Shown here one piece after another: positions 34,872-43,080 of a DNA stretch of 64,000 bases (its first letter is position 1; every line of letters begins with the position of its first letter). Made by a program: the position numbers and the translations under genes. The notes under the pieces are model-generated. The model saw only the letters and a program-made list of their open reading frames with translations. It did not search any database and had not been told where the DNA came from. The stretch is from positions 1-64,000 of the forward strand of contig CAMAXI010000005.1 of the NCBI GenBank assembly GCA_945862165.1, read 5' to 3'. This stretch comes from Chryseobacterium gleum (GTDB taxonomy: Bacteria > Bacteroidota > Bacteroidia > Flavobacteriales_D > Crocinitomicaceae).

Positions 34872-36098
34872 TTACGATTTAAGCATAATTTCTTTAGCAA
34901 GTTTCATGGGCATACTCATGTATTTTTTTTCCATGTAACCAATAATTTTATCTAATACCTCGCGCGAATCATCGTCTAGGGTTTGTAATTCTTTTTTAAA
35001 TACTTCGTTCACCGCAGTTGCACGTATATCTTTTACCATATTTGGTACTTCACGCATGGCAATTTCTACTTGGCGCATTTTGTGGATATACATAAAAGAT
35101 TCGACAGCATCGGAAAGTATTTGTTCTACATGCACGATTTCTTTAGAACGTTCTAATAAATTTCGATCAGATATTTTTTGAAGATAATCAATTGAAATAT
35201 GCGTTACATGATTGTTTTTTACAATTTCGGCATCTAAATCATGCGGAATAGCAATATCTATTACTACTTTTTTTGTTTTCTCTCCTTGAAGTAAGTGTGT
35301 ATATATTTCTGGCGTAATTATAGGTGCTTCCGAACCAGTGCAGGTAATAATAATATCAAATCCTTTCTCAAAAGTATGTAGCGTATCTAATCCGTATCCA
35401 CTACCATGTAAGTCTTTTGCGAGCGCTTCCGATTTTTCTACCGTACGATTAAATACAGTAAAATTTTTAAAACCGTGCTTTCTTAAAAATTTGGCCATGT
35501 TGCTATTGGTCATACCAGCACCAATCATCAGTACCCGTGCATCCAGGGATATGTCCATGTCACGCAAGGTGTGGTAAGCAAGAGCGACAACCGATACTGG
35601 TTTATTTGCGATGCTTGTTTCCGTGTAAACCCTTTTTGCAGTTTCTACCGTATGGCGCATCACCACGCGAATAAAATCACCGGTAAGTCCCATTTCTTTA
35701 GAAGTGTCAAATGCGTTTCTCACTTGGGTAATGATTTCACGTTCCCCTACAATCATGGAATCGATAGAGGAAGCAACTTGAAGTATATGTTCAATTGCAA
35801 GCACGCCAGAATAGGATTCTACGGCGTTTTCAAAGTTTGATATTTGGGAAGTTTCGTAGTGTGGATAAAGCGTTTGGAAGAAATTTTGGATGAAGTTCTC
35901 GTCTACAATTTTTGCAGTACAAAAAAGAAATTCTACACGATTACACGTTGAAAGAAACATCAATTCGTTAATTTCCATCCTTTGTTTGAACACGCTAAGC
36001 ACTTCCCTTTGTTTGTCTAATTCAATATGAAGCTTTCCTACTTCACTGACGTCCATATTTTTATGGGTAAACGCAAGTATATGAAACTGTTCTAACAT
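34872..36098 (-). CDS. hemA: Glutamyl-tRNA reductase
   Basis: 408 residues. It reduces glutamyl-tRNA to glutamate-1-semialdehyde, the first step of C5-pathway heme synthesis. The nucleophile is C52 in the STCNRVEFL motif. An NADPH-binding Rossmann region includes VLMIGAGMTNSNMAKFL, and a C-terminal dimerisation helix follows. It leads the hemA-hemC-hemD operon. The 182-base upstream gap to the divergent SPFH gene shows no clear TAnnTTTG box on this strand. Confidence 0.95.
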   Translation of the reverse strand: MLEQFHILAFTHKNMDVSEVGKLHIELDKQREVLSVFKQRMEINELMFLSTCNRVEFLFCTAKIVDENFIQNFFQTLYPHYETSQISNFENAVESYSGVLAIEHILQVASSIDSMIVGEREIITQVRNAFDTSKEMGLTGDFIRVVMRHTVETAKRVYTETSIANKPVSVVALAYHTLRDMDISLDARVLMIGAGMTNSNMAKFLRKHGFKNFTVFNRTVEKSEALAKDLHGSGYGLDTLHTFEKGFDIIITCTGSEAPIITPEIYTHLLQGEKTKKVVIDIAIPHDLDAEIVKNNHVTHISIDYLQKISDRNLLERSKEIVHVEQILSDAVESFMYIHKMRQVEIAMREVPNMVKDIRATAVNEVFKKELQTLDDDSREVLDKIIGYMEKKYMSMPMKLAKEIMLKS

Positions 36099-36280
36099 CC
36101 TCTCTTCTTTTACGAGTTCAAAATTGGGTTTTTACGCTAGTTTTTTTGTCATAGAATTGTCAGAGTCCGTAATTTAGAATTAGTTTAAATAATTAAAGAG
36201 AATTATTTGCTTTGCTTTGCATTTAGCATGAAACATGTTAACTTTATCCAAACAAAAATCATAAACTATAATTTTAAATC

Positions 36281-37207
36281 ATGAATCCATTATTAATCCT
36301 TTTAATTATCGTAGTAGCCATTATAGCTACTTCTTTTGTTGTAGTGCAACAAGGAACCATATCTGTTATCACCATGTTTGGTAAGTATCGCCGTATACTT
36401 TCACCAGGACTTAATTTTCGTATACCGTTGATTGAGAAGGTTGCAACAAACATTTCTATTCAAAATAGATCCTTGGAAATGGAATTTCAAGCAATTACAC
36501 AAGATCAGGCGAATGTGTATTTCAAAGCGATGTTGGTATATTCTGTACTAAATGCAGACGAAGAAACCATCAAAAATGTAGCCTTTAAGTTTGTCAACCA
36601 ACAAAACTTTTCGCAAGCGTTAATTAGAACGATTGAAGGTTCAGTTCGTGGATTTGTAGCGACTAAAAAACAAGCAGAAATTTTATTATTACGTCGTGAA
36701 ATCGTAGACGATGTGAAAGAAAGTTTAGATCAAACATTAGAAACGTGGGGATTTCATTTAATTGATTTACAGTTGAATGATATTACTTTCGATGAAGAAA
36801 TTACTAATTCAATGGCTAAAGTGGTTGCTTCCAACAACTTGAAAGCGGCTGCTGAAAATGAAGGACAAGCATTATTGATTACAAAAACTAAAGCAGCAGA
36901 AGCAGAAGGGAATGCTATCAAAATTTCAGCAGAAGCAGAACGTCAAGCTTTACAATTAAAAGGACAAGGGATTGCTTTATTCCGTGAGGAGGTCGCGCAA
37001 GGGATGAGCGATGCTACCCAAAAAATGCGTGATGCAAACTTGGATCCTTCGATGATATTATTTTCGATGTGGACGGAATCTATCAAAGAATTTGCTGAAA
37101 AAGGAAAAGGAAATGTGATTTTCTTGGATGGTTCTCCAGATGGTATGGAAAAATCCTTGGATCGTATTATGGCATTGGATCAATTGAAAGTTGTGAATAA
37201 GAAATAG
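36281..37207 (+). CDS. SPFH/Band 7 (stomatin-like) membrane protein
   Basis: 308 residues: one N-terminal membrane segment (~2-24), an SPFH domain (~25-190, VQQGTISVITMFGKYRRILSPGLNFRIP), and an alanine/glutamate-rich coiled helix (~190-240, AAENEGQALLITKTKAAEAEG cut to its core) typical of stomatin or HflK/C relatives. Such proteins form membrane microdomain scaffolds. No NfeD partner or FtsH gene is adjacent, so it is more likely a stomatin/virion-core-like member than HflC. It stands alone between divergent hemA and feoA. Confidence 0.85.
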   Translation: MNPLLILLIIVVAIIATSFVVVQQGTISVITMFGKYRRILSPGLNFRIPLIEKVATNISIQNRSLEMEFQAITQDQANVYFKAMLVYSVLNADEETIKNVAFKFVNQQNFSQALIRTIEGSVRGFVATKKQAEILLLRREIVDDVKESLDQTLETWGFHLIDLQLNDITFDEEITNSMAKVVASNNLKAAAENEGQALLITKTKAAEAEGNAIKISAEAERQALQLKGQGIALFREEVAQGMSDATQKMRDANLDPSMILFSMWTESIKEFAEKGKGNVIFLDGSPDGMEKSLDRIMALDQLKVVNKK

Positions 37208-37219
37208 TAGGAATTAAAT

Positions 37220-37257
37220 TATACCTTTTTTGTGGTATAGCATTTTCCTTTTTTTCA
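37220..37257 (+). terminator. Weak terminator after SPFH gene
   Basis: TATACC (37220-37225) pairs with GGTATA (37234-37239) across an 8-base loop and is followed by a T-rich tract at 37242-37257. The stem is short, so confidence is modest. Confidence 0.45.
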
Positions 37258-37260
37258 TCT

Positions 37261-37268
37261 TAAGTTTG
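37261..37268 (+). promoter_or_regulatory. Probable feo operon -7 promoter box
   Basis: TAAGTTTG matches TAnnTTTG and lies 21 bases before the feoA ATG. No -33 TTG is at standard spacing. No convincing Fur box was recognised. Confidence 0.45.
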
Positions 37269-37289
37269 TAACTAAAATTAGAGCAATTA

Positions 37290-37511
37290 ATGAAGCAAAC
37301 TTTGGCAACTAGCAAACGCGGTAACATATTTCATGTGCGATCCGTTCAACAATCCGCAATTTCTGCAAAGTTGATTGAAATGGGTTTGTATGTTGGTCAA
37401 GAAGTTGAAATTCTTTTTAGTGCTCCCTTTGGGGATCCAATTGCCGTAAATGTGGGCGGTTATATCTTATCGCTTCGACTCAATGAAGCAGCTTTGATTG
37501 AAGTAGCCTAG
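37290..37511 (+). CDS. feoA: Ferrous iron transport protein A
   Basis: 73-residue SH3-like FeoA protein with the core KLIEMGLYVGQEVEILF and GDPIAVNVGGYILSLR. It is a small cytoplasmic protein thought to interact with FeoB and modulate ferrous iron uptake. First gene of feoA-feoB-membrane protein; feoB begins 43 bases later. In many Bacteroidota FeoA is fused to FeoB; here it is separate. Confidence 0.93.
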   Translation: MKQTLATSKRGNIFHVRSVQQSAISAKLIEMGLYVGQEVEILFSAPFGDPIAVNVGGYILSLRLNEAALIEVA

Positions 37512-37554
37512 TGTTTTTCTAAAACTATTGTATTTTTGTTGTAATCAAGAAAAG

Positions 37555-39510
37555 ATGAACGTTAACAAAATTGCTTTAGTTGGTAACCCGAATACCGGAA
37601 AAACTTCCTTATTTAATGCTTTAACCGGTTTAAATCAGCAAGTTGGTAATTTCCCGGGAGTTACGGTAGATAAAAAAGTCGGTAAGTTAAAACTACAAAA
37701 TCGTACCATAGAAATTATTGATTTACCGGGAACTTATAGTATTTACCCGCGATCGAAAGACGAAGAGGTGGTGTATGATATTCTTTCCAATCCACGACAT
37801 CCTGATTTTCCAGATGCAGTTTGTGTAATTGTAGATTCTTCCAATCTAGAACGTAATTTATTACTCTTTACACAGGTGTATGCTTTGGCAATTCCAACGG
37901 TTTTGGTTTTAAATATGTCGGACATTGCTTTCCGTAAGGGTAAAAAAATTGCTATTGAAAAAATCCGCGAACAATTTCCGGAGGCGAATATCATTGTAAC
38001 AAATGCACGTATCAAATTAGGTGTAAAACAATTAATTGATATTTTAGAGAAAAGAATTAATCCACGAAATGATGTACCGAAAGTATTAATTTCTAAAGCG
38101 GATGTGATTGCACAACAACAAGATACAGAAAATAAGTTCCAAGAAATAAACGAATTAGTTAAATCCTGTGTTGTGCAAGACAGTTCGTTAAAAACTAGAC
38201 ACAAAGTAACCCGTTTGGATAAATTATTTGTTCATCCAATTTGGGGTTATACCATATTTTTGCTTGTTTTATTAGCACTTTTTCAGCTGATTTTTACCTT
38301 GGCAACTTTTCCAATGGACTTGATTGATACTCTATTTGGAAGCTTAAGCGCATATTTACATGGTTTTTTACCATCAGGTCTCTTTACTGAATTACTTGCC
38401 AACGGTATTGTTCCTGGAATTGGTGGTGTTATCATTTTTGTTCCGCAAATCGTATTGTTATTTTTCTTCATCGGTATTTTGGAAGAAACGGGGTATATGT
38501 CGCGCGTGGTATTTATCATGGACCGAATCATGCGACCTTTTGGGCTGAATGGTAAAAGTGTTGTTCCTTTATTATCTAGTGCAGCTTGTGCAATTCCTGG
38601 AGTCATGGCGAGTCGTACAATCTCCAATTGGAAAGAACGTTTGATTACGATTTTAGTCGCGCCACTGATGAGTTGTAGTGCGCGTATTCCAGTATACACC
38701 CTACTCATCTCATTGGTTATTCCAAATCGTATGGTATTTGGTTTTTTGAATTTGCAAGGATTAACCTTTTTTGCGTTGTATGCTTTGGGAATTATAAGTG
38801 CTTTACTCGTTTCTGTGGTTTTGCGCATGTTTATCAAAACGAAGGAAGAAAGTGTGTTATTGTTAGAATTACCGGATTTAAAATCTCCGCGATGGAAGAA
38901 TGTAGGTATTACAGTTTTTGATAAAGCACGATTATTTTTGGTTGGTGCAGGAAAGATTATCGTAGCGATTTCGATTGTTTTGTGGGCATTAGGAACTTTT
39001 GGTCCAACGGAACGCATTCAGAGTGCAGTACAAAAAATAGAAAAACCGGTAAAAAAGAATGCAGTCCAATTGGCTGCTTACGAAAAACAGTTAAACGCAG
39101 TAACATTTGAAAATTCGTATATCGGGATTTTAGGTAAAACAATTGAACCGGCAATTAAACCCTTGGGATATGATTGGAAAATTGGCATTTCATTAATTAC
39201 CTCTTTTGCTGCGCGTGAAGTTTTTGTTGGTTCAATGGCTACAATCTATAGCGTAGATGCGGATGGAGAAGAAACACGTTCCTTGTTGGAAAAAATGAAA
39301 CAAGAGAAAAATACCGATGGTCAACCAGTGTATACTTTAGCAAGTGGTTTATCCTTGATGGTGTTCTATGTTTATGCTATGCAGTGTATGGCTACTTTTG
39401 CGGTTGTTAAACGGGAGACAAAAAGTTGGAAATGGCCGATAATACAATTGGTGTATATGGGTGTTCTAGCATATATTTCAAGTTGGATTATTTTTCAAAT
39501 TTTTTCGTAA
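37555..39510 (+). CDS. feoB: Ferrous iron transport protein B
   Basis: 651 residues from ATG 37555 (MNVNKIALVGNPNTGKTS). An upstream TTG-led extension is not family-like. The N-terminal G domain has G1 GNPNTGKTS (10-18), G3 DLPGT (56-60) and G4 NMSD. The membrane part contains the two Gate motifs with conserved cysteines (LSSAACAIPGVMASR and APLMSCSARIPVY). FeoB imports Fe2+ across the inner membrane. A loop of about 50 residues lies between the late membrane helices (EKPVKKNAVQLAAYEKQLNA cut), as usual. The stop overlaps the next gene (TAATG). Confidence 0.95.
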   Translation: MNVNKIALVGNPNTGKTSLFNALTGLNQQVGNFPGVTVDKKVGKLKLQNRTIEIIDLPGTYSIYPRSKDEEVVYDILSNPRHPDFPDAVCVIVDSSNLERNLLLFTQVYALAIPTVLVLNMSDIAFRKGKKIAIEKIREQFPEANIIVTNARIKLGVKQLIDILEKRINPRNDVPKVLISKADVIAQQQDTENKFQEINELVKSCVVQDSSLKTRHKVTRLDKLFVHPIWGYTIFLLVLLALFQLIFTLATFPMDLIDTLFGSLSAYLHGFLPSGLFTELLANGIVPGIGGVIIFVPQIVLLFFFIGILEETGYMSRVVFIMDRIMRPFGLNGKSVVPLLSSAACAIPGVMASRTISNWKERLITILVAPLMSCSARIPVYTLLISLVIPNRMVFGFLNLQGLTFFALYALGIISALLVSVVLRMFIKTKEESVLLLELPDLKSPRWKNVGITVFDKARLFLVGAGKIIVAISIVLWALGTFGPTERIQSAVQKIEKPVKKNAVQLAAYEKQLNAVTFENSYIGILGKTIEPAIKPLGYDWKIGISLITSFAAREVFVGSMATIYSVDADGEETRSLLEKMKQEKNTDGQPVYTLASGLSLMVFYVYAMQCMATFAVVKRETKSWKWPIIQLVYMGVLAYISSWIIFQIFS

Positions 39511-39647
39511 TGCAAGAAATTTTAGTTGTACTTTTTATTGTCTTTGCGATAGTATATTTAGGCAAAAAAGTTTATCATTGGTTCAAGCCAAAATCAACCG
39601 CTTGTGAGACTTGTTCTTTCGGTAAGGCGAGTCAAAATAACCCATGA
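39510..39647 (+). CDS. FeoB-associated Cys-rich membrane protein
   Basis: 45 residues: one membrane helix (~4-22, ILVVLFIVFAIVYLGKKVY) and a short tail with a CETCS motif (two cysteines). This matches the FeoB-associated Cys-rich family found directly after feoB in many Bacteroidota and Firmicutes. Its ATG overlaps the feoB stop by one base, so the two are translationally coupled. It may help load or gate Fe2+ through its cysteines; this is inference. Confidence 0.82.
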   Translation: MQEILVVLFIVFAIVYLGKKVYHWFKPKSTACETCSFGKASQNNP

Positions 39648-39653
39648 TTCGTT

Positions 39654-39683
39654 TTGAGTTCGTCTTAAAATTTTGTAAATTTG
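39654..39683 (+). promoter_or_regulatory. Promoter of the zeta-like toxin pair
   Basis: TTG (39654-39656) and TAAATTTG (39676-39683) are separated by 19 bases, the best complete -33/-7 pair in this window. It sits 24 bases before the antitoxin ATG, so the toxin pair is transcribed independently of feoAB. Confidence 0.6.
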
Positions 39684-39707
39684 TTAAAGACGCCTAATTC
39701 AAGAGAG

Positions 39708-39899
39708 ATGAAAATTATTGTGAGCGACGAAAAGCCAAAATTTTTAGATACGATTTCTTTTTCCGACTATAAGACTAAAGTGGAGGAGATCTTTAATGCT
39801 GAAGTTATGTCTCATAAGGAATACCAAAACAATGATTCAGTTGAATTAGTATTGAATGATTCACAAAAAGCATATAACAATTGCAAAAACCACATTTAA
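39708..39899 (+). CDS. Putative antitoxin to the zeta-like toxin
   Basis: 63 residues from ATG 39708, preceded by the purine-rich AAGAGAG. The protein is acidic and helical (FLDTISFSDYKTKVEEIF) with no family I recognise. It overlaps the zeta-like kinase gene by 19 bases, the arrangement expected of an antitoxin before its toxin. It resembles neither the epsilon antitoxin nor PezA, which carries an HTH. Antitoxin role is inferred from position only. Confidence 0.55.
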   Translation: MKIIVSDEKPKFLDTISFSDYKTKVEEIFNAEVMSHKEYQNNDSVELVLNDSQKAYNNCKNHI

Positions 39900-40498
39900 T
39901 TATCATCGCAGGATGTAATGGTGCTGGAAAATCAACTTATTCTAGAGCATTAGTAAATTTGGTTATTCCATTTGATTACGACAAACAATTTCTTAAAAAT
40001 TACGAAAATTTATTGGATAGTGATATACGAGATGTAATGGCATCTAATCTTACTATTAATCAATTTACGGAACAAATTGAAAAGGCTTTTGAGAGCAGAA
40101 GTTCTTTTTGTTATGAAACTAATTTTCATGAAAACCCTCTGTATTGGGCTACAAAGGCCAAAGAATTAGGATATAAATTAGATTTAATCTTTTTCTGTTT
40201 GTCGACCATCGAAATTGCAGAAAAAAGGGTGAATTACAGAACAAAGAATAAAGGACATTTTGTTTCTAATCAAACCATTAAAGAGCGTTGGAAGTTAGGA
40301 TATAAAAATGTAAATCTGTATTATTCATTTTTTGACTACGTTTTGTTTATAGATAATTCGATTGATTATTCACTTCCAAATGAATTATTTGAAATTATTA
40401 AAAGAGATGAAAATGAATTAGAGTATCGGAAATTTGTAGGTGAATTACCTAAATATTCAAAAACAAGATTTCCTGCTATCTTTGATTTAATAAGTTAA
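39881..40498 (+). CDS. Zeta-toxin-like P-loop kinase
   Basis: 205 residues. Walker A is GCNGAGKST (11-19) directly after the first strand, then the FDYDKQF segment, the SFCYETNF segment corresponding to the catalytic region of zeta/UNAG kinases and a C-terminal helical part. Zeta toxins phosphorylate UDP-N-acetylglucosamine and block wall synthesis; other members phosphorylate different substrates. The only usable start before Walker A is TTG at 39881, because a stop lies two codons upstream in frame. A weak start codon would limit toxin output. Overlaps the putative antitoxin gene. Confidence 0.75.
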   Translation: MQKPHLIIIAGCNGAGKSTYSRALVNLVIPFDYDKQFLKNYENLLDSDIRDVMASNLTINQFTEQIEKAFESRSSFCYETNFHENPLYWATKAKELGYKLDLIFFCLSTIEIAEKRVNYRTKNKGHFVSNQTIKERWKLGYKNVNLYYSFFDYVLFIDNSIDYSLPNELFEIIKRDENELEYRKFVGELPKYSKTRFPAIFDLIS

Positions 40499-40502
40499 AT
40501 TT

Positions 40503-41384
40503 ATGAAACCACTTCAAACAGGAGATTTAATATTCATCGTCGCACCAGCGAAAGCCATAGAAGAATCGCATATTACCTTTGCAAAATCTTTGTTTGAATC
40601 GCGTGGATATCGTGTTCACATTAGCAAGCATTGTTTGGGTGCACATCATTATTTTTCTGGAACTGATTTGGAGCGTGCATCTGACTTGCAAGAGGCATTA
40701 GATAATCCGGAGGTGAAAGCAATAATTTGTGCAAGGGGAGGTTATGGTTGCGTTCGTATTTTAGATCATTTGCAATGGGCCGGATTTATTCGGGAACCAA
40801 AATGGTTAGTAGGTTTTTCGGATGTTACTGTCTTACATCAACATATAGGGATGTTAGATTTACCAAGTATTCATGCATCGATGCCTTTGAATTATAAAGA
40901 AAATACACCAGAGGCAATTGACTCCTTATTTGATGCGTTAGAGGGTAATCAACTAACCTACAATATTGCTGCTAATAGTTATAATAAACGAGGAGAAGCG
41001 ACAGGAAAATTAGTAGGAGGTAACCTTTCAATTTTGTATAGTTTACTCGGCACGGACGATTGTATCGATTATTCGGAGTGTATTTTATTTATCGAAGATT
41101 TGGCAGAACAATTATACCATATCGATCGTATGTTTTATGCTTTTGCAAAGGCAGGAATTTTCGATAAATTAAAAGGCTTAATCGTTGGCGGGATGACCGA
41201 TTTAAAAGATACTGCCGTACCTTTTGGACAAGATATTTACGAATTGATTTTGTCACATTTTACGTATCGTAATATCCCTATCGTTTTTGATTTTCCAGCT
41301 GGTCATATCAACGATAACCGTGCTTTAATCATCGGAAAAGAAGTCCAATTACACGTTGCTGAAAATGTTTGCCTAACTATTTAA
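40503..41384 (+). CDS. ldcA: LD-carboxypeptidase (peptidase family S66)
   Basis: 293 residues, the usual length. Serine peptidases of this family remove the terminal D-Ala from murein tetrapeptides during peptidoglycan recycling; MccF relatives cleave microcin C. The nucleophile region is KAIICARGGYGCVRI (residues ~75-90) and LVGFSDVTVLH; the C-terminal Glu/His of the triad fits LFIEDLAEQLYHIDRM and DFPAGHINDNR. The gene follows the zeta-like toxin by 4 bases. Which substrate is used cannot be decided. Its 3' end overlaps the convergent hemoglobin gene by 8 bases. Confidence 0.87.
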   Translation: MKPLQTGDLIFIVAPAKAIEESHITFAKSLFESRGYRVHISKHCLGAHHYFSGTDLERASDLQEALDNPEVKAIICARGGYGCVRILDHLQWAGFIREPKWLVGFSDVTVLHQHIGMLDLPSIHASMPLNYKENTPEAIDSLFDALEGNQLTYNIAANSYNKRGEATGKLVGGNLSILYSLLGTDDCIDYSECILFIEDLAEQLYHIDRMFYAFAKAGIFDKLKGLIVGGMTDLKDTAVPFGQDIYELILSHFTYRNIPIVFDFPAGHINDNRALIIGKEVQLHVAENVCLTI

Positions 41385-41730
41385 TCCCTGTTTTATTCTG
41401 TATTGTCCAAGCAAGTAAGGTTGCTCGTTGTTTTGCCATTTCCGCTTTTTCCCCGGAAAATAATGCATCTACGGTTTCATTAAACAAACTGACCCAACGT
41501 TCAAAATGTACTGGAGATAAGGGCATATGCATGTGTTTATCCGTCACGTTCGTAGTATATCCAGGCTCATCCAACAGTACAAACGACCAAAAATGAACCA
41601 TTTTAGGCATGTGTGCTTTAAAGTCCAAATTTTTAAAAAACGGCGCTAGACTTTCGTCAGTAAGTACGCGACCATAGAACGTATCAACTAGATTTTCAAC
41701 GTCTTGCTTGGTAGTTATATCTATTTTCAA
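41377..41730 (-). CDS. Group III truncated hemoglobin
   Basis: 117 residues, the normal length for trHb3. Markers: LVDTFYGRVLTDESLAPFF at the N-terminus, MPKMVHFWSFVLL with the tryptophan and the proximal histidine in PLSPVHFERW. It binds oxygen or nitric oxide; roles in NO or peroxide handling are reported for this group. Convergent with ldcA; downstream of the carbonic anhydrase-like gene on the same strand with a 25-base gap. Confidence 0.9.
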   Translation of the reverse strand: MKIDITTKQDVENLVDTFYGRVLTDESLAPFFKNLDFKAHMPKMVHFWSFVLLDEPGYTTNVTDKHMHMPLSPVHFERWVSLFNETVDALFSGEKAEMAKQRATLLAWTIQNKTGIK

Positions 41731-41755
41731 ATCAACTAATTTTCAAATTTTCAAA

Positions 41756-42268
41756 TTATTTAAACCAACCAGCGTACATCACATAGTTGTCGGCTATTCG
41801 TTGTACTTCACCTTTGAAAAGTTCTGGAGATAAAGTCTTCACTTTTTTAGCGGGAACACCTGCGTATACACTCCATGCTTCTACGCGTGTACCTTCCAAT
41901 AGTACAGCGCCTGCAGCTATTATACAGTTGGATTCGATATAACAATTATCCATGACAATTGCACCCATGCCAATCAATACGTTATCTTCAACAGTACACC
42001 CATGTACTAACGCGTTATGACCTACGGAAACATTGTTGCCTAGATTCGTTTTAGTTTTTTCATAGGTAGCATGAATTACCGCACCATCCTGAATATTTAC
42101 TTTATTTCCAAAAGTGATGGAATTAACATCTCCACGTACAACCGCAGAATACCACACCGAACACTGATTGCCCATGCTTACATCTCCAATAATCGTTGCA
42201 TTTTCAGCAAACCAACAATCTTCTCCATATTTTGGTGCGAAACCTCTACATTCTTTAATTAAAGCCAT
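41756..42268 (-). CDS. Gamma-carbonic anhydrase-like left-handed beta-helix protein
   Basis: 170 residues from ATG 42268 (MALIKECRGFAPKYGEDCWF); a start 14 codons upstream is possible but adds non-homologous residues. Hexapeptide repeats run from ~residue 20 to 130 (ENATIIGDVSMGNQCSVW, GNKVNIQDGAVIH). Candidate zinc ligands are the histidines in AVIHATYEKT, VSVGHNALVHG. Family members are called gamma carbonic anhydrases or PaaY-like; activity of any given member is uncertain. Confidence 0.85.
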   Translation of the reverse strand: MALIKECRGFAPKYGEDCWFAENATIIGDVSMGNQCSVWYSAVVRGDVNSITFGNKVNIQDGAVIHATYEKTKTNLGNNVSVGHNALVHGCTVEDNVLIGMGAIVMDNCYIESNCIIAAGAVLLEGTRVEAWSVYAGVPAKKVKTLSPELFKGEVQRIADNYVMYAGWFK

Positions 42269-42324
42269 AAAATGAGTTTTGAGTGACGTGTCTTGAGTGA
42301 CGTTTGACACAAATATAGAGAGAA

Positions 42325-43080
42325 TTACAAACTAAAATAGCTTATTCCTAACATTAATAAGGACATTTCTAACAAGATGCCATATACCTTTGGACGAATG
42401 TCTTTTTGAACTAATAAAGTGATTATTGGTGTACCAACAGCGAGTATAAATAAATCTTTATGGCTTGGAATTAGAGGAATTAAATTACTTCCGATGAAAA
42501 AGAATACTAGCGATGTAATTACTATCGCTTTTGCAGGTTTTACACCGATTACTTGTGGGATAGTTTTTCGTTTAGCAGAATCTATGCGAATATCTCGAAT
42601 ATCAAATCCTAATGCTATAGCAAAAAGATAGAAAACATGAAGTAGTATAGCTGGAGAGAAATTCTCTTTTGTTGGGGAGTTAAACCAGGGGAAAATACAG
42701 CAAACAAAAGTCCAAATGCCAACAACCAAGCCTATTTTTAGGAATGGAATATCTCGAATAGCCAGAGAGGAGGTTTTTATTTTAAAGGAATATAGGACAC
42801 CAATAATTCCTGAGATACCTAAAATTAAAAAAGAAACAAAAGTAGATGCTATCTGAATTGCTAGTCCAAGTGTAATCAGCAACAGAACAAGCATTGCGAT
42901 ACGAATTAGAATTGGTCTTTTGTTTTCGGTCAATAAATAATGGTTGTAAACGAGAAATATACCGAGAAAAGTGAGGATACCATTTTCTTTCACATTACCA
43001 TAATGAAAATGGGAAGATATCCCGATACTTAAAGATGCTCCAGCAAATGCAACGATCCAAAACTTTGGAAAATTAGGCAT
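42325..43080 (-). CDS. UbiA-like membrane protein, divergent
   Basis: About 251 residues from ATG 43080 (MPNFPKFWIVAFAGASL). Eight or so hydrophobic helices. The second Asp-rich motif of UbiA prenyltransferases is recognisable (GFDIRDIRIDSAKRKTIPQ), but the first NDxxD motif is not seen. Bacteroidota carry many such paralogues labelled UbiA-like of unknown role. It starts 8 bases inside the end of the GT9 gene, so it belongs to the minus-strand run tatA-gatA-mltD-GT2-GT9. A prenyl-linked lipid is a plausible substrate, unproven. Confidence 0.7.
   Translation of the reverse strand: MPNFPKFWIVAFAGASLSIGISSHFHYGNVKENGILTFLGIFLVYNHYLLTENKRPILIRIAMLVLLLITLGLAIQIASTFVSFLILGISGIIGVLYSFKIKTSSLAIRDIPFLKIGLVVGIWTFVCCIFPWFNSPTKENFSPAILLHVFYLFAIALGFDIRDIRIDSAKRKTIPQVIGVKPAKAIVITSLVFFFIGSNLIPLIPSHKDLFILAVGTPIITLLVQKDIRPKVYGILLEMSLLMLGISYFSL

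Noticed and set aside
38283-39017. 244-codon open frame on the minus strand inside feoB
   Set aside because: It is opposite a well-supported FeoB gene, its product has no recognisable motifs and its composition follows the complementary codons. It is a shadow frame.
39881-40498. Calling the zeta-like kinase a chloramphenicol or other antibiotic phosphotransferase
   Set aside because: The Walker A position and the ETNF segment fit zeta/UNAG kinases better, and the small overlapping upstream gene suggests a toxin pair.
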